Source: Vibrio aestivus (GTDB lineage: Bacteria; Pseudomonadota; Gammaproteobacteria; Enterobacterales; Vibrionaceae). From it: a stretch of DNA of 64,000 nt. The stretch covers positions 1 to 64,000 of the forward strand of contig JYJN01000132.1 of assembly GCA_003263845.1 (NCBI GenBank), given 5' to 3'. Below the pieces are notes generated by a model, which worked only from the letters and a program-made list of their open reading frames with translations, had not been told where the DNA came from and did no database searches. The position numbers and the translations under genes are program-made. Below, piece after piece: positions 1-9,289 of this stretch; position 1 is the first letter of the stretch, and every line of letters starts with the position of its first letter.

Positions 1-121
1 TTATTTATTGATATATAAATATTATAAATGCATACGAAGTTTTATCGTTTCGATGTGCTAATGATCAGGAATCTGATTAGGCCCAAAAATAAATTCTGAA
101 ATAATTCCAATGGAAATTGAT

Positions 122-1201
122 ATGAATAATCAAAGAAATCAAGCGATAGTTCTTTTGACATTTCTACTCACAGGCCTAATCACGGCATGTAGTGACGATG
201 ACAACTCCTCGCCAGATACCCCAAACGTAACTCTACCATCGACAAGCCCACCCAGTGGGTCGGACACCCCACCAGTTGCGAGTCATCCTGAAGTAGTACA
301 ACCTGAGTCAGGTGGTAATGTAGAGGCAGGAGAATTGGCCTTTAAGTTTCATCGTAACCAAACAGAAAAACTTCCACCTGACGCTCAAAAACATAACCAA
401 GAAATTGTAGGAAGACCGTTTCTTATTAGTTTCTTCCGCAAAACCACTGATGGGTCAAGCATTGAAGAAATCAGTAAGCTAGTTACGTGGACGTTACTTG
501 ATTCTACTTGTGAAGAAGAAACTTGCTACAAAATTTCCCCATCTAATCAAATGATAGGTCTAAGCGAAGGTCAGCTAACTTTTGAAGTCAGTTATGGCAA
601 TGAAACGACTACCCCAATTAATTTTATCGTAGATCAGGCGCTGAAAACATGCGGTCTGGTAGACAATATAGATAACAATTACCACGAGCAAACCTGCTTA
701 CATATTATTGAAGGTAAGAGTGGTGAAGCACAGAGTAAATGGTTTACAGAACCGCCTAGAAAAGAGGTTATATCTGATGTTCTAAGATATACACCCGATA
801 ATTCACCTTACAATACAGATTATACACATTCGGGATATGCCTCTTTAGACGGAACACTGTATACCTACATGAGAAATGATGGACATGCCGAAAATGGAAT
901 TAGCGATGCAATCGGCACACAAAGCCAGTATGCCCGTTACTGCCAGGATCTAGCGAACATTGAATTTAATGGCCGTAACAACTGGCGTAGAGTAAATAGA
1001 CAAGAACTAAGTGATTTAATCACAAGTGAAGATATTATAAACACCTATGGTTGGCCTTATCAGGCGTACTATACAACATCCAACATTGTCGATGAATCAC
1101 ACGTTGATATTGTGACCTTAATAGATGGCCACACACCTTATTGGTTAAGTGAAAGACTTTCAACCCAGACGTTACCCGTCTGTATTTCAGAAAATCAATA
1201 A
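122..1201 (+). CDS. Lipoprotein with C-terminal DUF1566-like domain
   Basis: Predicted exported lipoprotein of 359 residues. A hydrophobic signal segment ends in a lipobox LITAC with Cys23, followed by a Ser/Pro/Thr-rich linker. The C-terminal part (about residues 210-359) has a run of the type RYCQDL, then GRNNWRRVNRQELSDL, which resembles the DUF1566/Lcl C-terminal domain found in bacterial surface proteins. Several paired cysteines lie in the middle. I chose the ATG at 122 because GGA at 112-114 can serve as its ribosome site; an ATG at 110 overlaps that site. No partner gene is obvious. Function unknown; surface location is an inference from the lipobox. Confidence 0.7.
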   Translation: MNNQRNQAIVLLTFLLTGLITACSDDDNSSPDTPNVTLPSTSPPSGSDTPPVASHPEVVQPESGGNVEAGELAFKFHRNQTEKLPPDAQKHNQEIVGRPFLISFFRKTTDGSSIEEISKLVTWTLLDSTCEEETCYKISPSNQMIGLSEGQLTFEVSYGNETTTPINFIVDQALKTCGLVDNIDNNYHEQTCLHIIEGKSGEAQSKWFTEPPRKEVISDVLRYTPDNSPYNTDYTHSGYASLDGTLYTYMRNDGHAENGISDAIGTQSQYARYCQDLANIEFNGRNNWRRVNRQELSDLITSEDIINTYGWPYQAYYTTSNIVDESHVDIVTLIDGHTPYWLSERLSTQTLPVCISENQ

Positions 1202-1294
1202 TTAATATGTTATTTAATTTACTTGTAAATAAGCAAACCATAGTCTTTGCTATCTGAATAAATATCAAGCAATAATATATAAAGGTAAATAGAA

Positions 1295-1492
1295 ATGAAT
1301 ACAATTATATGTCGTTCTATACAGTCTTTCATTGACCTGTGCGATAACAACTTGGTGACTGGTGTATCGGTCCACTGTACATTCCCTATAACCAACTCAG
1401 GTGGTTCGAAATGGATGTTCGACTATCTAAATGAAAAGGGTGGCCTAACACTCACCTTTACAGACCCATCAAACTTTAGCTTTAAATCTTAA
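1295..1492 (+). CDS. Small hypothetical protein (65 aa)
   Basis: Short reading frame starting at ATG 1295 with AAAGG about ten bases upstream, 93 bp after the lipoprotein gene and followed by a good terminator at 1550-1593, so it may be the last gene of that transcript. It has two cysteines, a Gly-Gly-Ser-Lys-Trp turn and no membrane segment or signal peptide. I do not recognise a family. The ribosome site and terminator are the main support. Confidence 0.45.
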   Translation: MNTIICRSIQSFIDLCDNNLVTGVSVHCTFPITNSGGSKWMFDYLNEKGGLTLTFTDPSNFSFKS

Positions 1493-1549
1493 GGCACTTC
1501 CAAGAGACTATAAAAACCTTTTAAATCATAATATTATGCAATTCCTTAC

Positions 1550-1593
1550 AGGCCAAATCCACTCCCCACACCTTTGATTTGGCCTATTTTTTC
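1550..1593 (+). terminator. Rho-independent terminator
   Basis: Ten-base stem AGGCCAAATC (1550-1559) pairs with GATTTGGCCT (1576-1585), followed by ATTTTTT. It closes the transcript of the lipoprotein and the 65-aa gene. Confidence 0.8.
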
Positions 1594-1846
1594 TTCCTTC
1601 TAGTTAGTCCTATGCCCCCTATTTGTCCTTCTCTCATGACAAAACGATGACAAACACAGACAGACTTAGACACCGATAATTGTTACAAATAACTAGCACT
1701 TAAGATTGAGCGCTATTAAATTACACTTAAATTAACAATTAATAATTAACATCATTAACTTAAAATGAACTCTAATGGTCTTAATTTAAGTCTATTGGAC
1801 TATAAATTAATACAAAACTTACGCACCTCAAGCAAGTAGATAAGAA
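1594..1846. other. AT-rich intergenic region before the ToxR-like gene
   Basis: No gene is visible. The last 130 bases hold many repeated TTAA/TTAATT words (1719-1795). Such AT-rich tracts are typical upstream of H-NS-silenced, ToxR-type controlled genes, but no defined operator can be assigned. Confidence 0.4.
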
Positions 1847-2488
1847 ATGAGAAAACAGATTGATGAACTAACCATGAAAATAGGTGTTTGCGTCCTAGAA
1901 AGATCCGATAGTGGCGCCCAAATAATAATGAAAAATGGAAAAACATTTTCAATAACAATACCTGAAAGCTGTCTACTAGAAAGAATGGCAACCGAACAAG
2001 GAAAAGTAATTAGCAAGCATGATCTGATTGTATCTGCATGGGGAAGGCCTGAGACTATCGGTTCCAATTCTTTGCCAGTAGCAATAACAAACCTTAGGAA
2101 GATACTTGAATTCTCTAACATTAAAATTGTTAATGTTCCGAGAAAAGGTTACAAGATTGAGATTCCTGAAGATGCAGTCAAAGAGCATGATTCACCAATA
2201 TTAACAGATAGCATTAATATTGAAAAAACTGACAAGATAGAAAACATAAAACCGACTTTTAGCTACACATTAAAGATTTATGCTTCTTTCATATCGCTAT
2301 TATTGATAGGGTACTCATTGCTATATATTACATTTTCTTGGGTACATGTTGACTGCATAGAAATTGGAAAGGCATCAGTATGTAGCTTGAGAAACGAAAA
2401 TCCAGACTTGACCAATATTAAGGCAAGTAATGGTAATTTCTACTATTCACATAAATCTGGACTAATTGAGGTTTCTAATGACAACTAA
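1847..2488 (+). CDS. ToxR-like membrane-anchored transcription regulator
   Basis: 213 residues. The N-terminal 105 residues form an OmpR/PhoB-type winged helix: SKHDLIVSAWGRPETIGSN and VAITNLRKIL are the recognition region and RKGYKIEI is the wing. A cytoplasmic linker of about 30 residues follows, then one membrane segment (about 140-162, ISLLLIGYSLLYITF) and a short periplasmic tail of about 45 residues. The tail carries two cysteines (DCIEIGKASVC) that could form a disulfide, as in ToxR. This is the ToxR/TcpP/CadC architecture: DNA binding while in the membrane, sensing outside. The next gene overlaps its end and encodes a ToxS-like partner. It is too divergent to be ToxR itself; target genes are unknown. 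Confidence 0.75.
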   Translation: MRKQIDELTMKIGVCVLERSDSGAQIIMKNGKTFSITIPESCLLERMATEQGKVISKHDLIVSAWGRPETIGSNSLPVAITNLRKILEFSNIKIVNVPRKGYKIEIPEDAVKEHDSPILTDSINIEKTDKIENIKPTFSYTLKIYASFISLLLIGYSLLYITFSWVHVDCIEIGKASVCSLRNENPDLTNIKASNGNFYYSHKSGLIEVSNDN

Positions 2489-2987
2489 AACACCAATGCT
2501 GGGTACAACCATTCTAAGTCAAAAGTGGCAACACATTATCATTACTGCAGCTTTATTGCTGAGCGCAGCATTAGTATTCTTAACCTTATATGGGTTTGTC
2601 GCAGGTTCTACATGTCAATACTCGATCTCTCTCCATGTTCCAGATGATGAACGCGATGTGTTTATGACATGCTACCGTGGAAAGGTTGTCGCACTACAAA
2701 GCAAAGTGGATAAATATGACAAAATCGTATCTAAATGGAAGGTCGAAGCTCAGCAGCTACGCTTTGGTGATCAAACTATATATTTTGTTTACTCTAGAGT
2801 TCCTTTAATTACCGACGATAAACAAGACACTAATGATCGATTCAATCAAATATCTTCAGCCTATAATCTATTGTTTTACAAGATGATCCGTGCAAAAGAA
2901 GATATTTATATTTTTCAGACATTCCCTCGCAGCTATATTCACAAGGGAAAAATCGAAGGCTTTATCGATCTATGGGACGATGAGTAA
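2478..2987 (+). CDS. ToxS-like membrane partner of the ToxR-like regulator
   Basis: 169 residues with one N-terminal membrane anchor (about residues 17-45, IIITAALLLSAALVFLTLYGF) and a periplasmic domain of about 120 residues. GAGG at 2467-2470 lies inside the upstream gene and is ideally placed for the ATG at 2478, which overlaps the regulator stop by 11 bases, so the two are translationally coupled. Size, topology and position match ToxS and TcpH, which protect and modulate their regulator in the periplasm. Sequence similarity to either is not obvious to me; the role is inferred from context. Confidence 0.6.
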   Translation: MTTKTPMLGTTILSQKWQHIIITAALLLSAALVFLTLYGFVAGSTCQYSISLHVPDDERDVFMTCYRGKVVALQSKVDKYDKIVSKWKVEAQQLRFGDQTIYFVYSRVPLITDDKQDTNDRFNQISSAYNLLFYKMIRAKEDIYIFQTFPRSYIHKGKIEGFIDLWDDE

Positions 2988-2992
2988 TTTGG

Positions 2993-3015
2993 GGCCAAGG
3001 CCAACGGCCTTGGCC
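2993..3015. repeat. Perfect hairpin between convergent genes
   Basis: GGCCAAGGCC and GGCCTTGGCC are perfect 10-base arms separated by AAC. The hairpin sits between the stop of the ToxS-like gene and the stop of tnaA on the other strand. There is no T-run on either side, so it is at best a weak or factor-assisted terminator for both converging transcripts. Confidence 0.5.
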
Positions 3016-3021
3016 TGGTAC

Positions 3022-4543
3022 CTAGGTTGTAACTTCAGTAAATTGAGCGTTAAAATGCCTCAGGACAGGAGGCTCATAAGTAAACGTCATTCCTTTTAGC
3101 CTACTACAATCATTAAGAACCATTTCAAAAGCATGAATAACATAGTCGAGATGAGCACTAGTATATGTCGCCCTTGGAATAGCTAACCGTAATAGCTCCG
3201 CTGGAGATGGCAATTGTAAACCCGTTTCTGGGTCCCGACCAATTAACAGAGAACCGATTTCCGCACTGCGAATCCCTGCTACACGATACAGCTCACATGC
3301 CAACACATGCCCAGGGAACTCGCTTTGTGGAATATGCGAGAGCATCTTTCCTGCATCTATAAAAACTGCATGTCCACCTGCTTGCTGGCACTGTACACCG
3401 ATATTTTCTAATCCATCCACTAAGTACTGAATTTGCTGGATTCGCGATGCCAACCACTCTTCTCTCATAGCTTCATACAAACCAACAGCCAAACGTTCCA
3501 TGGCTCCACCTTCTAAACCGCCATAGGTGGGAAAACCTTCTTGAAGCACACATAAAGTACGACATTCATGGTAAACATCATCTAATGACCGATCCTTAAA
3601 TGCCAACAATCCTCCTATCGGCACCATGGCGTCCTTCTTAGCAGACATGGAAAGAATATCTGCATACTGAAACGTGATATGTGTGATTTCTTCAATGGTT
3701 AAATGGCTATACCCAGGCTCTCTCTGTTTTACAAAGTAAGCATTTTCCGCAAATCTTGCACAATCCATAACAACTGGAATCTCATAAAGCTGAGCAAGTT
3801 CATATACTTGTTTGAGATTTTCGATCGACACTGGCTGGCCACCAGCAGAATTACACGTAATGGTGCTAACGATATAAGGGATGTGCCGTGGCCCGATTTG
3901 CTCAATGGTTTGTTGAAGTAGATCAATATCAAAGTTCCCCTTGAAATCAGCTTTTACTGAAGTATCGAAAGCAGATTCAACAGGAACATTAACAATACGA
4001 CAACCATTCCACTGCGAATGCCCTTGAGTAGTATCAAAGAAAAAATTTGAAATTACCGTCATTTTTTCCCTTAGCAGACCTTTCTCACGTTCTCTTTTTT
4101 TTAATTAGGCTTGGCACATAAAGTTGCTCTGCTCCACGCCCTTGGTGTGTAGGGATAGTAAGTTGATATCCAAAGATGTTTTGAACGGCTTCACTCACAG
4201 CAAAATAACTACGACTGCCACTATAGGACTCATCTCCCATCAGCATAGCAGCCTGCATCGCTTGGGTTACACCACCAGTACCACTATCAGTAAGTAGATC
4301 AATGAAGACATCGTTACTTTTCAATAAAAACGGATTAAAGCCAACCTTTACTAACGCTTCTTCACGCTGCGCTCTAGTCGTTTGTTCAATTGGTTCAACC
4401 ACACGTATTCTATATGGTTCAGGCATATATCTTAGCTCAGCTTTCGAACTAGAAGCCTCACGAAGGGGCTCGTTAATATCGTGAAATAAGTCATTTTTAT
4501 GTTTACCTTTATGTCTTGGATAAGAACTATTAGTGCTAGCCAT
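3022..4543 (-). CDS. tnaA: Tryptophanase, reading frame broken by one extra A
   Basis: PLP-dependent enzyme that splits tryptophan into indole, pyruvate and ammonia. The first part (4543-4085) carries [22 protein letters not shown] and THQGRGAEQ. The second (up to 4062) carries [10 protein letters not shown], the PLP lysine motif [27 protein letters not shown] and [11 protein letters not shown] run of eight A (minus strand, at 4095-4102) splits them. With seven A the join reads [15 protein letters not shown], as in other TnaA proteins, giving 506 residues. The N terminus is about 35 residues longer than E. coli TnaA, and AAAGG upstream of 4543 supports that start. The permease gene lies upstream on the same strand, the reverse of the E. 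coli order. Confidence 0.92.
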
Positions 4544-4764
4544 AAATCATACCTTTCTATTGTTGAGGATTTTACACCTTTATATAAACAAGTAGTTAAG
4601 CCACACTTCTTACGCAGTGGTATATTGATGTTTCCTGCTTGCTTTACAGGCTCACTAAATAAAGAGACATCTGCGGCTACAGTTAGAAAATCACAGGATA
4701 GATGAAATAATAAGTAATATATGATTATTTAACTTATTATTTTTATTGCCAGTCCTCTATTTAC
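4544..4764 (-). promoter_or_regulatory. tnaB-tnaA intergenic leader (221 nt)
   Basis: Spacer between permease and tryptophanase, long enough for a separate promoter. I looked for a TnaC-type leader peptide (Trp...Pro near its end) and found none; the only short frame is an eight-residue peptide beginning at an ATG near 4660. A TGTGA half-site near 4692 might belong to a CRP site, but the other half is missing. Regulation is therefore unassigned. Confidence 0.3.
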
Positions 4765-6040
4765 TTAAAACCCAAACTTTGGAATTAAATCAACTAGATC
4801 AAATAGATGAATTAATATGATGGTGACACCAAACACAAAAACAACTAGTAATGAAAAAGATCCGCCAAAGCAACGGTACTGGCTAGGTTGCCAAGTACAA
4901 TGATATCCACCATTAGTAGTAATTGGTGTAGTCACTTGCTCAGATCGGACCTTTCTGACAAGCAAAACTGGGATAATGCATGCCCAAATCGCCGCAAAAA
5001 ATGATGCATAACCAATGGAAGATATAAAACCAAAAGGAAATATAAGAGAGAAGAGCAACGGTGGGAGAAATGTTACCGCCCAAGTTTTCGTTCGACCTAC
5101 TCGATCAGCGCTAAACTGAAATGCATCAGCAATAAAGTCAAACACGCCCAATCCCACACCAATAAAACTAGATAATATTGCTGCAGATGAAAATGCCCCA
5201 ATAACAATAGAAAGTGTGTTATTTCTTACTCCTTCATCAATCGCCATTAGAAGTGAATCAACATTACCACCTGCCCATTAATATCGATAAAACTCCCCCT
5301 ATCTATGTTTCCGTAGATGGACACTATCCATACAACGTAAACTACAAACGCAATTATCGCACCGCCAACTATCGCTTTCTGGGCAGAGTATTCATTGAGG
5401 TAGTAGTCTCTCATGCTAGACACTGCATGATGAAAGCCAAACGCTGTAAGCGCAATTGGCAAAAAAGAAAGTAAATATTTTGTCTGCCCTATATCAAGAT
5501 TACCATATAGAGAGTCCACACGAATCCCGCCAACTAAACCAGAAACGGAAAATGCAAACGTAAAGATCATGAAGACTAATAGTACAAATGATGCTCTATC
5601 TACTAGTCGCGTGGAATACCAAACGAAAGCAGAAAATAACAACACAAAGAGAACCGAAGAGGCTTGAGCACTAACCTTAGTATATTCTTGGAGAATTAAT
5701 CCAGAAGATGTGGTGTATGCATATAGAAGAATCGCTCCTACAAAATAGACAGCTAAGTTATTCACCCACGCAACCCGATGACCCAGTAGATCCTTTGTTA
5801 CAGTTGAGAAAGAAGACCGGATTGGGTAAGACTTCAATGCTTCCAACAATAAACATCCACTCAAGACCATTATGACCATGACCCAACGAGTGCCACTATT
5901 GACCAAAATGTCCAAGCACCAGAACCAGCCGCTGGTAGTCCCAACATTCCCGCCCAACGCAAATACAAGCAATTATGCAACTTCCTCCCACTAAGGTCGG
6001 TTTTATTATCGTTTCTCTTCGACACAGTACCAACACCCAT
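4765..6040 (-). CDS. tnaB: Tryptophan/tyrosine-type permease (HAAAP family), four frame breaks
   Basis: Aromatic amino-acid:H+ symporter of about eleven membrane helices. Correcting four single-base errors (extra A at 6001-6004, missing G near 5954, 5883 and 5276) gives a continuous 425-residue protein. Its start is of the type KPTLVGGSCIIA...VGAGMLGLPAAGSGAWTFW and it ends in DLVDLIPKFGF, as in TnaB/Mtr. The ATG at 6040 has AGGGAG just upstream. Internal family features are SYPIRSSFSTVTKDLLG and LPIALTAFGFHHAV. Its position next to tnaA argues for tryptophan import; tyrosine transport is the alternative. As deposited the gene would be non-functional. Confidence 0.8.
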
Positions 6041-6310
6041 CGTAAACACTCCCTTTAACTCTATGCTTTTTAAAATTACTAGATGAATGAACAGATATAC
6101 GTTTAGGTAATAACAGTACATCCTTTCACACAAAAGCCACCTATAAAACACTATTCAACTTGCTTAATATATGTGGTGACTTTTCCTGCATAAATATGGG
6201 ATAACTATTTAGGTAATTGATCATTATTAATTAGTAAATAATCAAAATTTAATAGCTAATATATCGTGTGAAGTTGATTTTTGGCTTTTCCATATTCGTC
6301 ATGATTCTAC
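6041..6310. other. Intergenic region upstream of the permease gene
   Basis: AT-rich 270 bases holding the promoter of the tnaB-tnaA unit (minus strand) and the 3' flank of ibrB. No leader peptide, terminator stem or binding site could be assigned. Confidence 0.35.
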
Positions 6311-6970
6311 TTATTCCCAGGCTTTTGAAAACTCCTCATTGCGATACAAATCAGCCAGGCCGGTTAACTGTTGCATTCGTAATAGTTCGTCTTTATCCAT
6401 ACCTAACTCCTTGCCTATTTTCGCATTAGTCCAACCCATGTTTTTAAGCAAAAGAATCATTTCAGAAGTCAATTCAACTTGATGCACACCTCTTGCTATA
6501 TTGTGCCTAACAGAAGACGATATCGCTTGGCCTTTTGTTTTAGATAAGACAATAGCTGGCACATAGCCATCTATCGGTTGTAGGTGTGCATGCTTCTTTA
6601 AGAGCTCATATCTATGGTACCCATCAATAATGGTGTAACCTTCTTCACTCTCCTGTCGATTAACAATAAGTGGAAGGGTCAACCCATCTTGCTCTAAAGA
6701 ATGAAGCAATAAATTGCTTTCTGGCCTAGCCATCTTATTGGGATTGTAGTCGTTTGCGTTAAGTGAGGTTATAGGCAGAAGTTCAACTGCACAAATTGGT
6801 GGGAGTAACGGAAAATGCTTTACTATCTGCTTACTTATGTCGTTATATTGATCTATCCAGTCTGCATCTATTGCTAAGCTCTCAGAAGAGCTTTTCTCAT
6901 TTAACCCTTCTCTTGATTGTTTGAACAATGATTTAAACAGGGCCTTACTTCTTTTTAGAGTATTTTCCAT
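6311..6970 (-). CDS. ibrB: ParB-like protein, IbrB type
   Basis: 219 residues. The central part carries a ParB/Sulfiredoxin-like N-domain: LLHSLEQDGLTLPLIVNRQ followed by YTIIDGYHRYELL (about residues 80-130), then SVRHNIARGVHQ. A helix-turn-helix-like segment follows near 165-190 (NMGWTNAKIGKELGMDKDEL). It begins 26 bases after the corrected stop of the ibrA-like gene, the order known for ibrA-ibrB in E. coli, where the pair activates immunoglobulin-binding (eib) surface genes. Family assignment comes from the ParB motifs plus the neighbour. DNA-binding regulation or a nuclease-like role are both possible. Confidence 0.75.
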   Translation of the reverse strand: MENTLKRSKALFKSLFKQSREGLNEKSSSESLAIDADWIDQYNDISKQIVKHFPLLPPICAVELLPITSLNANDYNPNKMARPESNLLLHSLEQDGLTLPLIVNRQESEEGYTIIDGYHRYELLKKHAHLQPIDGYVPAIVLSKTKGQAISSSVRHNIARGVHQVELTSEMILLLKNMGWTNAKIGKELGMDKDELLRMQQLTGLADLYRNEEFSKAWE

Positions 6971-6996
6971 ATCGCGTCATACCTTTTGCATAATTA

Positions 6997-8193
6997 TTAA
7001 GGTTTTGAGTTGGCTCTAGATGACTTAACATGCCCAAATGACAAGCCACGACAACTGTAGTCATTTTTTATCAGAACCTTACAGATCCGTCTCCAACTCG
7101 GAACTTGTCTTCTTGATTCAAGCTTAGAGTCTGCAAAATCTGGGATATACGTAATACCCTTTGATGGGCCGTGTTTACGCCACCATTGGAGAAATTTGAA
7201 TATTTTTTCCCTGTAATGATTTTCAAGTTCGGGGGGAGCGATCTCAAGATTTGCTTGCTGTACTGACGGTAAGTCATCCCTTTAGGAAGTTTAAACCGAT
7301 AGTGCCGAGTATTCTCCCTTGCTTTTAGTATAACGCCCGCCAAAATTGCAACCTTCAACTCTCCCAACTAATTTTTGCCATGTGTCTGGCTCTAACAGTT
7401 GGTATAGCCATAAACTCTTTCTTTGTTCATCACCAAACGGTTGGCAAAGCCTTTGAAGTGACAGCTTCACACCAGCTTTATGCATTAGATCATAAATCCT
7501 ATTGTAGTCCCAACCACGCCTCCCATTTACTATCCAAATATCCCTAGCCTTCCAGTCATAAATGGGATAAGCCATGTAAACCCCTTTAATCATTTGAGTT
7601 GTCCACTGCTTATGCTTGTATCTAATTTTTCTTACATTTTTAATCGTTTGGTAACGATTCAGCGACTCATCGGCTCGAATACCAATTACAACCGCAATTT
7701 CAGTCCCTTTTTGCTTTTGATACCAATCTGCAAACTCAATAACAAAATCTTCAAACTCAGTACCTACTTCAAAAAATGGAAGCTGTTCGGGTTTGCTGAT
7801 CACTCCTTTTACATCGGGTATGGATCTCACCCAAATATCTTTACAATTCGGGTCCCAACACATCCATTTCGGTTGAAATTGTGAGACAGCATTACGAAGG
7901 GTTATAGGCAAACACACCCAATACGGGTTTACCTTACCAGTTCTAACTAAACGCTTAAGGAAATCTTCGGTATGCTGAAATTGAGCCTCAAAATCAACAA
8001 TCAACACATCAACTGGCAGCCGATTTCTCTTTTCTGCTTCCTCAATAGCTAGATTAACTAGAACCGACGAATCTTTACCTCCAGATAACGAAATATAAAG
8101 ACTGTCGAAGTGGTCGAAAAGATAGCAAATTCTTTCTTTCGCGGTGGCAAAAACACTTTTATTTAGTAACTTTTTTGTTCTTTTGGTTCCCAT
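6997..8193 (-). CDS. ibrA: PAPS-reductase-family protein with DUF3440, IbrA type, two frame breaks
   Basis: N-terminal adenine-nucleotide alpha-hydrolase fold with the PP-loop SLSGGKDSSVLV (about residues 35-46), then WDPNCKDIWVR, GIRADESLNRY, YPIYDWKARDIW and the DUF3440 region GDEQRKSLWLYQLLEP. Two breaks interrupt the C terminus: an extra G near 7308 and one C missing from a run at 7231-7236. Corrected, it is 398 residues and continues through FKFLQWWRKHGPSKGI to a stop at 6997. IbrA-like proteins resemble DndC and PAPS reductases but usually stand next to ParB-like IbrB, as here. Substrate unknown; transcriptional activation is reported only for the E. coli pair. Confidence 0.8.
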
Positions 8194-8297
8194 GATTAAA
8201 ACTAAGTCCTTTATTCAATTCTATGCACTTACGTTTTATCAACTACGGATTTATTTACTAATAATTTATATCTATTTATATTAAATCTATCAGACAA

Positions 8298-8804
8298 TCA
8301 GAATAGAGAATGCCACTTTACATCCGATTTAAAACAGCACCCATCCTTACTTTCCTCTAACCTTACCATAACCCAATACTTAAAACTCTGAATAAGGCGA
8401 TTGGCTAAACTATTACAACGAAAGTTCTCTAAAATAAGTAACTTTTCTATATAAGCACTATATGTTGAAGTGTCATATTTCTTTCCACGATCTGCTGGTG
8501 AAATGAGATAACCGTAAATAAAACCTACGACTCTTCGATTCTTGTGCTCAATAACAGATAACATCTGACCAGACTCTTCAATGATTTTTTTAATCTGTAA
8601 ACGAGTAGGTGCTACATCAAAAATTCTAAAGCTCTCTTTCTTATACGTTAGTGCAAAACCATGTAATCGACAATAACGCTTTGCTTCCAAAACGCACAGT
8701 TCATGGACGATTTGGTAGTCCTTTATCGTTGCTGGTCTAACCTTAAATTCATTCTCATTTAATTTAGGTAGCCTAACAGAGTTGCGAATTATTTTCTTAT
8801 CCAC
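8298..8804 (-). CDS. GNAT-like acetyltransferase (putative)
   Basis: 168 residues. RPATIKDYQIVHELCVLEA near the N terminus, MLSVIEHKNRRVVGFIYGYLI (beta 3-4) and YIEKLLILENFRCNSLANRLIQ (beta 4 and the acetyl-CoA loop region) give the outline of a GNAT fold, though the Q/RxxGxG/A loop is degenerate (ENFRCNSLA). The ATG at 8819 overlaps the only good ribosome site (GGAGG), so translation more likely starts at GTG 8804, eight bases after it. It lies 104 bp upstream of the ibrA-like gene on the same strand and may belong to the same cassette. Substrate unknown. Confidence 0.5.
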   Translation of the reverse strand: MDKKIIRNSVRLPKLNENEFKVRPATIKDYQIVHELCVLEAKRYCRLHGFALTYKKESFRIFDVAPTRLQIKKIIEESGQMLSVIEHKNRRVVGFIYGYLISPADRGKKYDTSTYSAYIEKLLILENFRCNSLANRLIQSFKYWVMVRLEESKDGCCFKSDVKWHSLF

Positions 8805-8939
8805 AAAGATAACCTCCATAAAAATTTAACTAATATTAGTAAGTGCTACTTACAATATAAAAGCAAGTTAATAATACATTAAACCCAAAGCCTCACTTTA
8901 AATAATGTTTAAATAATTATGGAAGAGCCCCTAAGCGTA

Positions 8940-9137
8940 GTATTATTCTATGCGTTACTAAGGTTAAATGAAGTTGTTGATGAGATTTATATCCGGAGTT
9001 TGAATTAAATCAACAAGTCAGACTACCTTGGAGTTCGTTGATTGATTACAAAGCAGATCTATCTGCTTTGTATTGGGTTAGCGCTAATTATTGTAAATCT
9101 TCAGGAGGGTGCCCTCTCAACACCCTCCTTTTTTTTT
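8940..9137 (+). ncRNA. Candidate small RNA ending in a strong terminator
   Basis: There is no credible protein gene here. It contains a perfect 11-base hairpin (ACAAAGCAGAT at 9048-9058, ATCTGCTTTGT at 9061-9071), the palindrome TTAGCGCTAA, and a canonical terminator. A terminator with no gene before it on this strand suggests an independent short transcript. The 5' end and promoter cannot be fixed by eye, so 8940 is nominal. A short coding frame from 9042 crosses the terminator and is not credible. Confidence 0.4.
9104..9137 (+). terminator. Rho-independent terminator
   Basis: Stem GGAGGGTG (9104-9111) and CACCCTCC (9121-9128) is followed by nine T. It lies 150 bp before the adhesin gene, so it insulates that gene or ends a small RNA. 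Confidence 0.85.
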
Positions 9138-9289
9138 GAAGTACTGCTAACGCTCTGTCATCAGCTTTGTAAGGTTTTGTCCTTCATTCCTGACAATTAC
9201 AGACAAACCAATGACTGCTATATCAACTTCAAAGCTATATTCTTGCCTCACTCGTTAGCAACAACCAACAACACATTTTGAGGCCTACT

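Noticed and set aside
4085-4110. Programmed frameshifting at A8 in tnaA
   Set aside because: The A-run could be slippery, but the same kind of one-base fault occurs in about 20 unrelated genes and other TnaA proteins need no frameshift.
4544-4764. TnaC leader peptide
   Set aside because: No short frame with a Trp and terminal Pro could be found on the minus strand.
9042-9281. 79-codon frame upstream of the adhesin
   Set aside because: It runs through a strong terminator, has no good ribosome site and resembles no protein.
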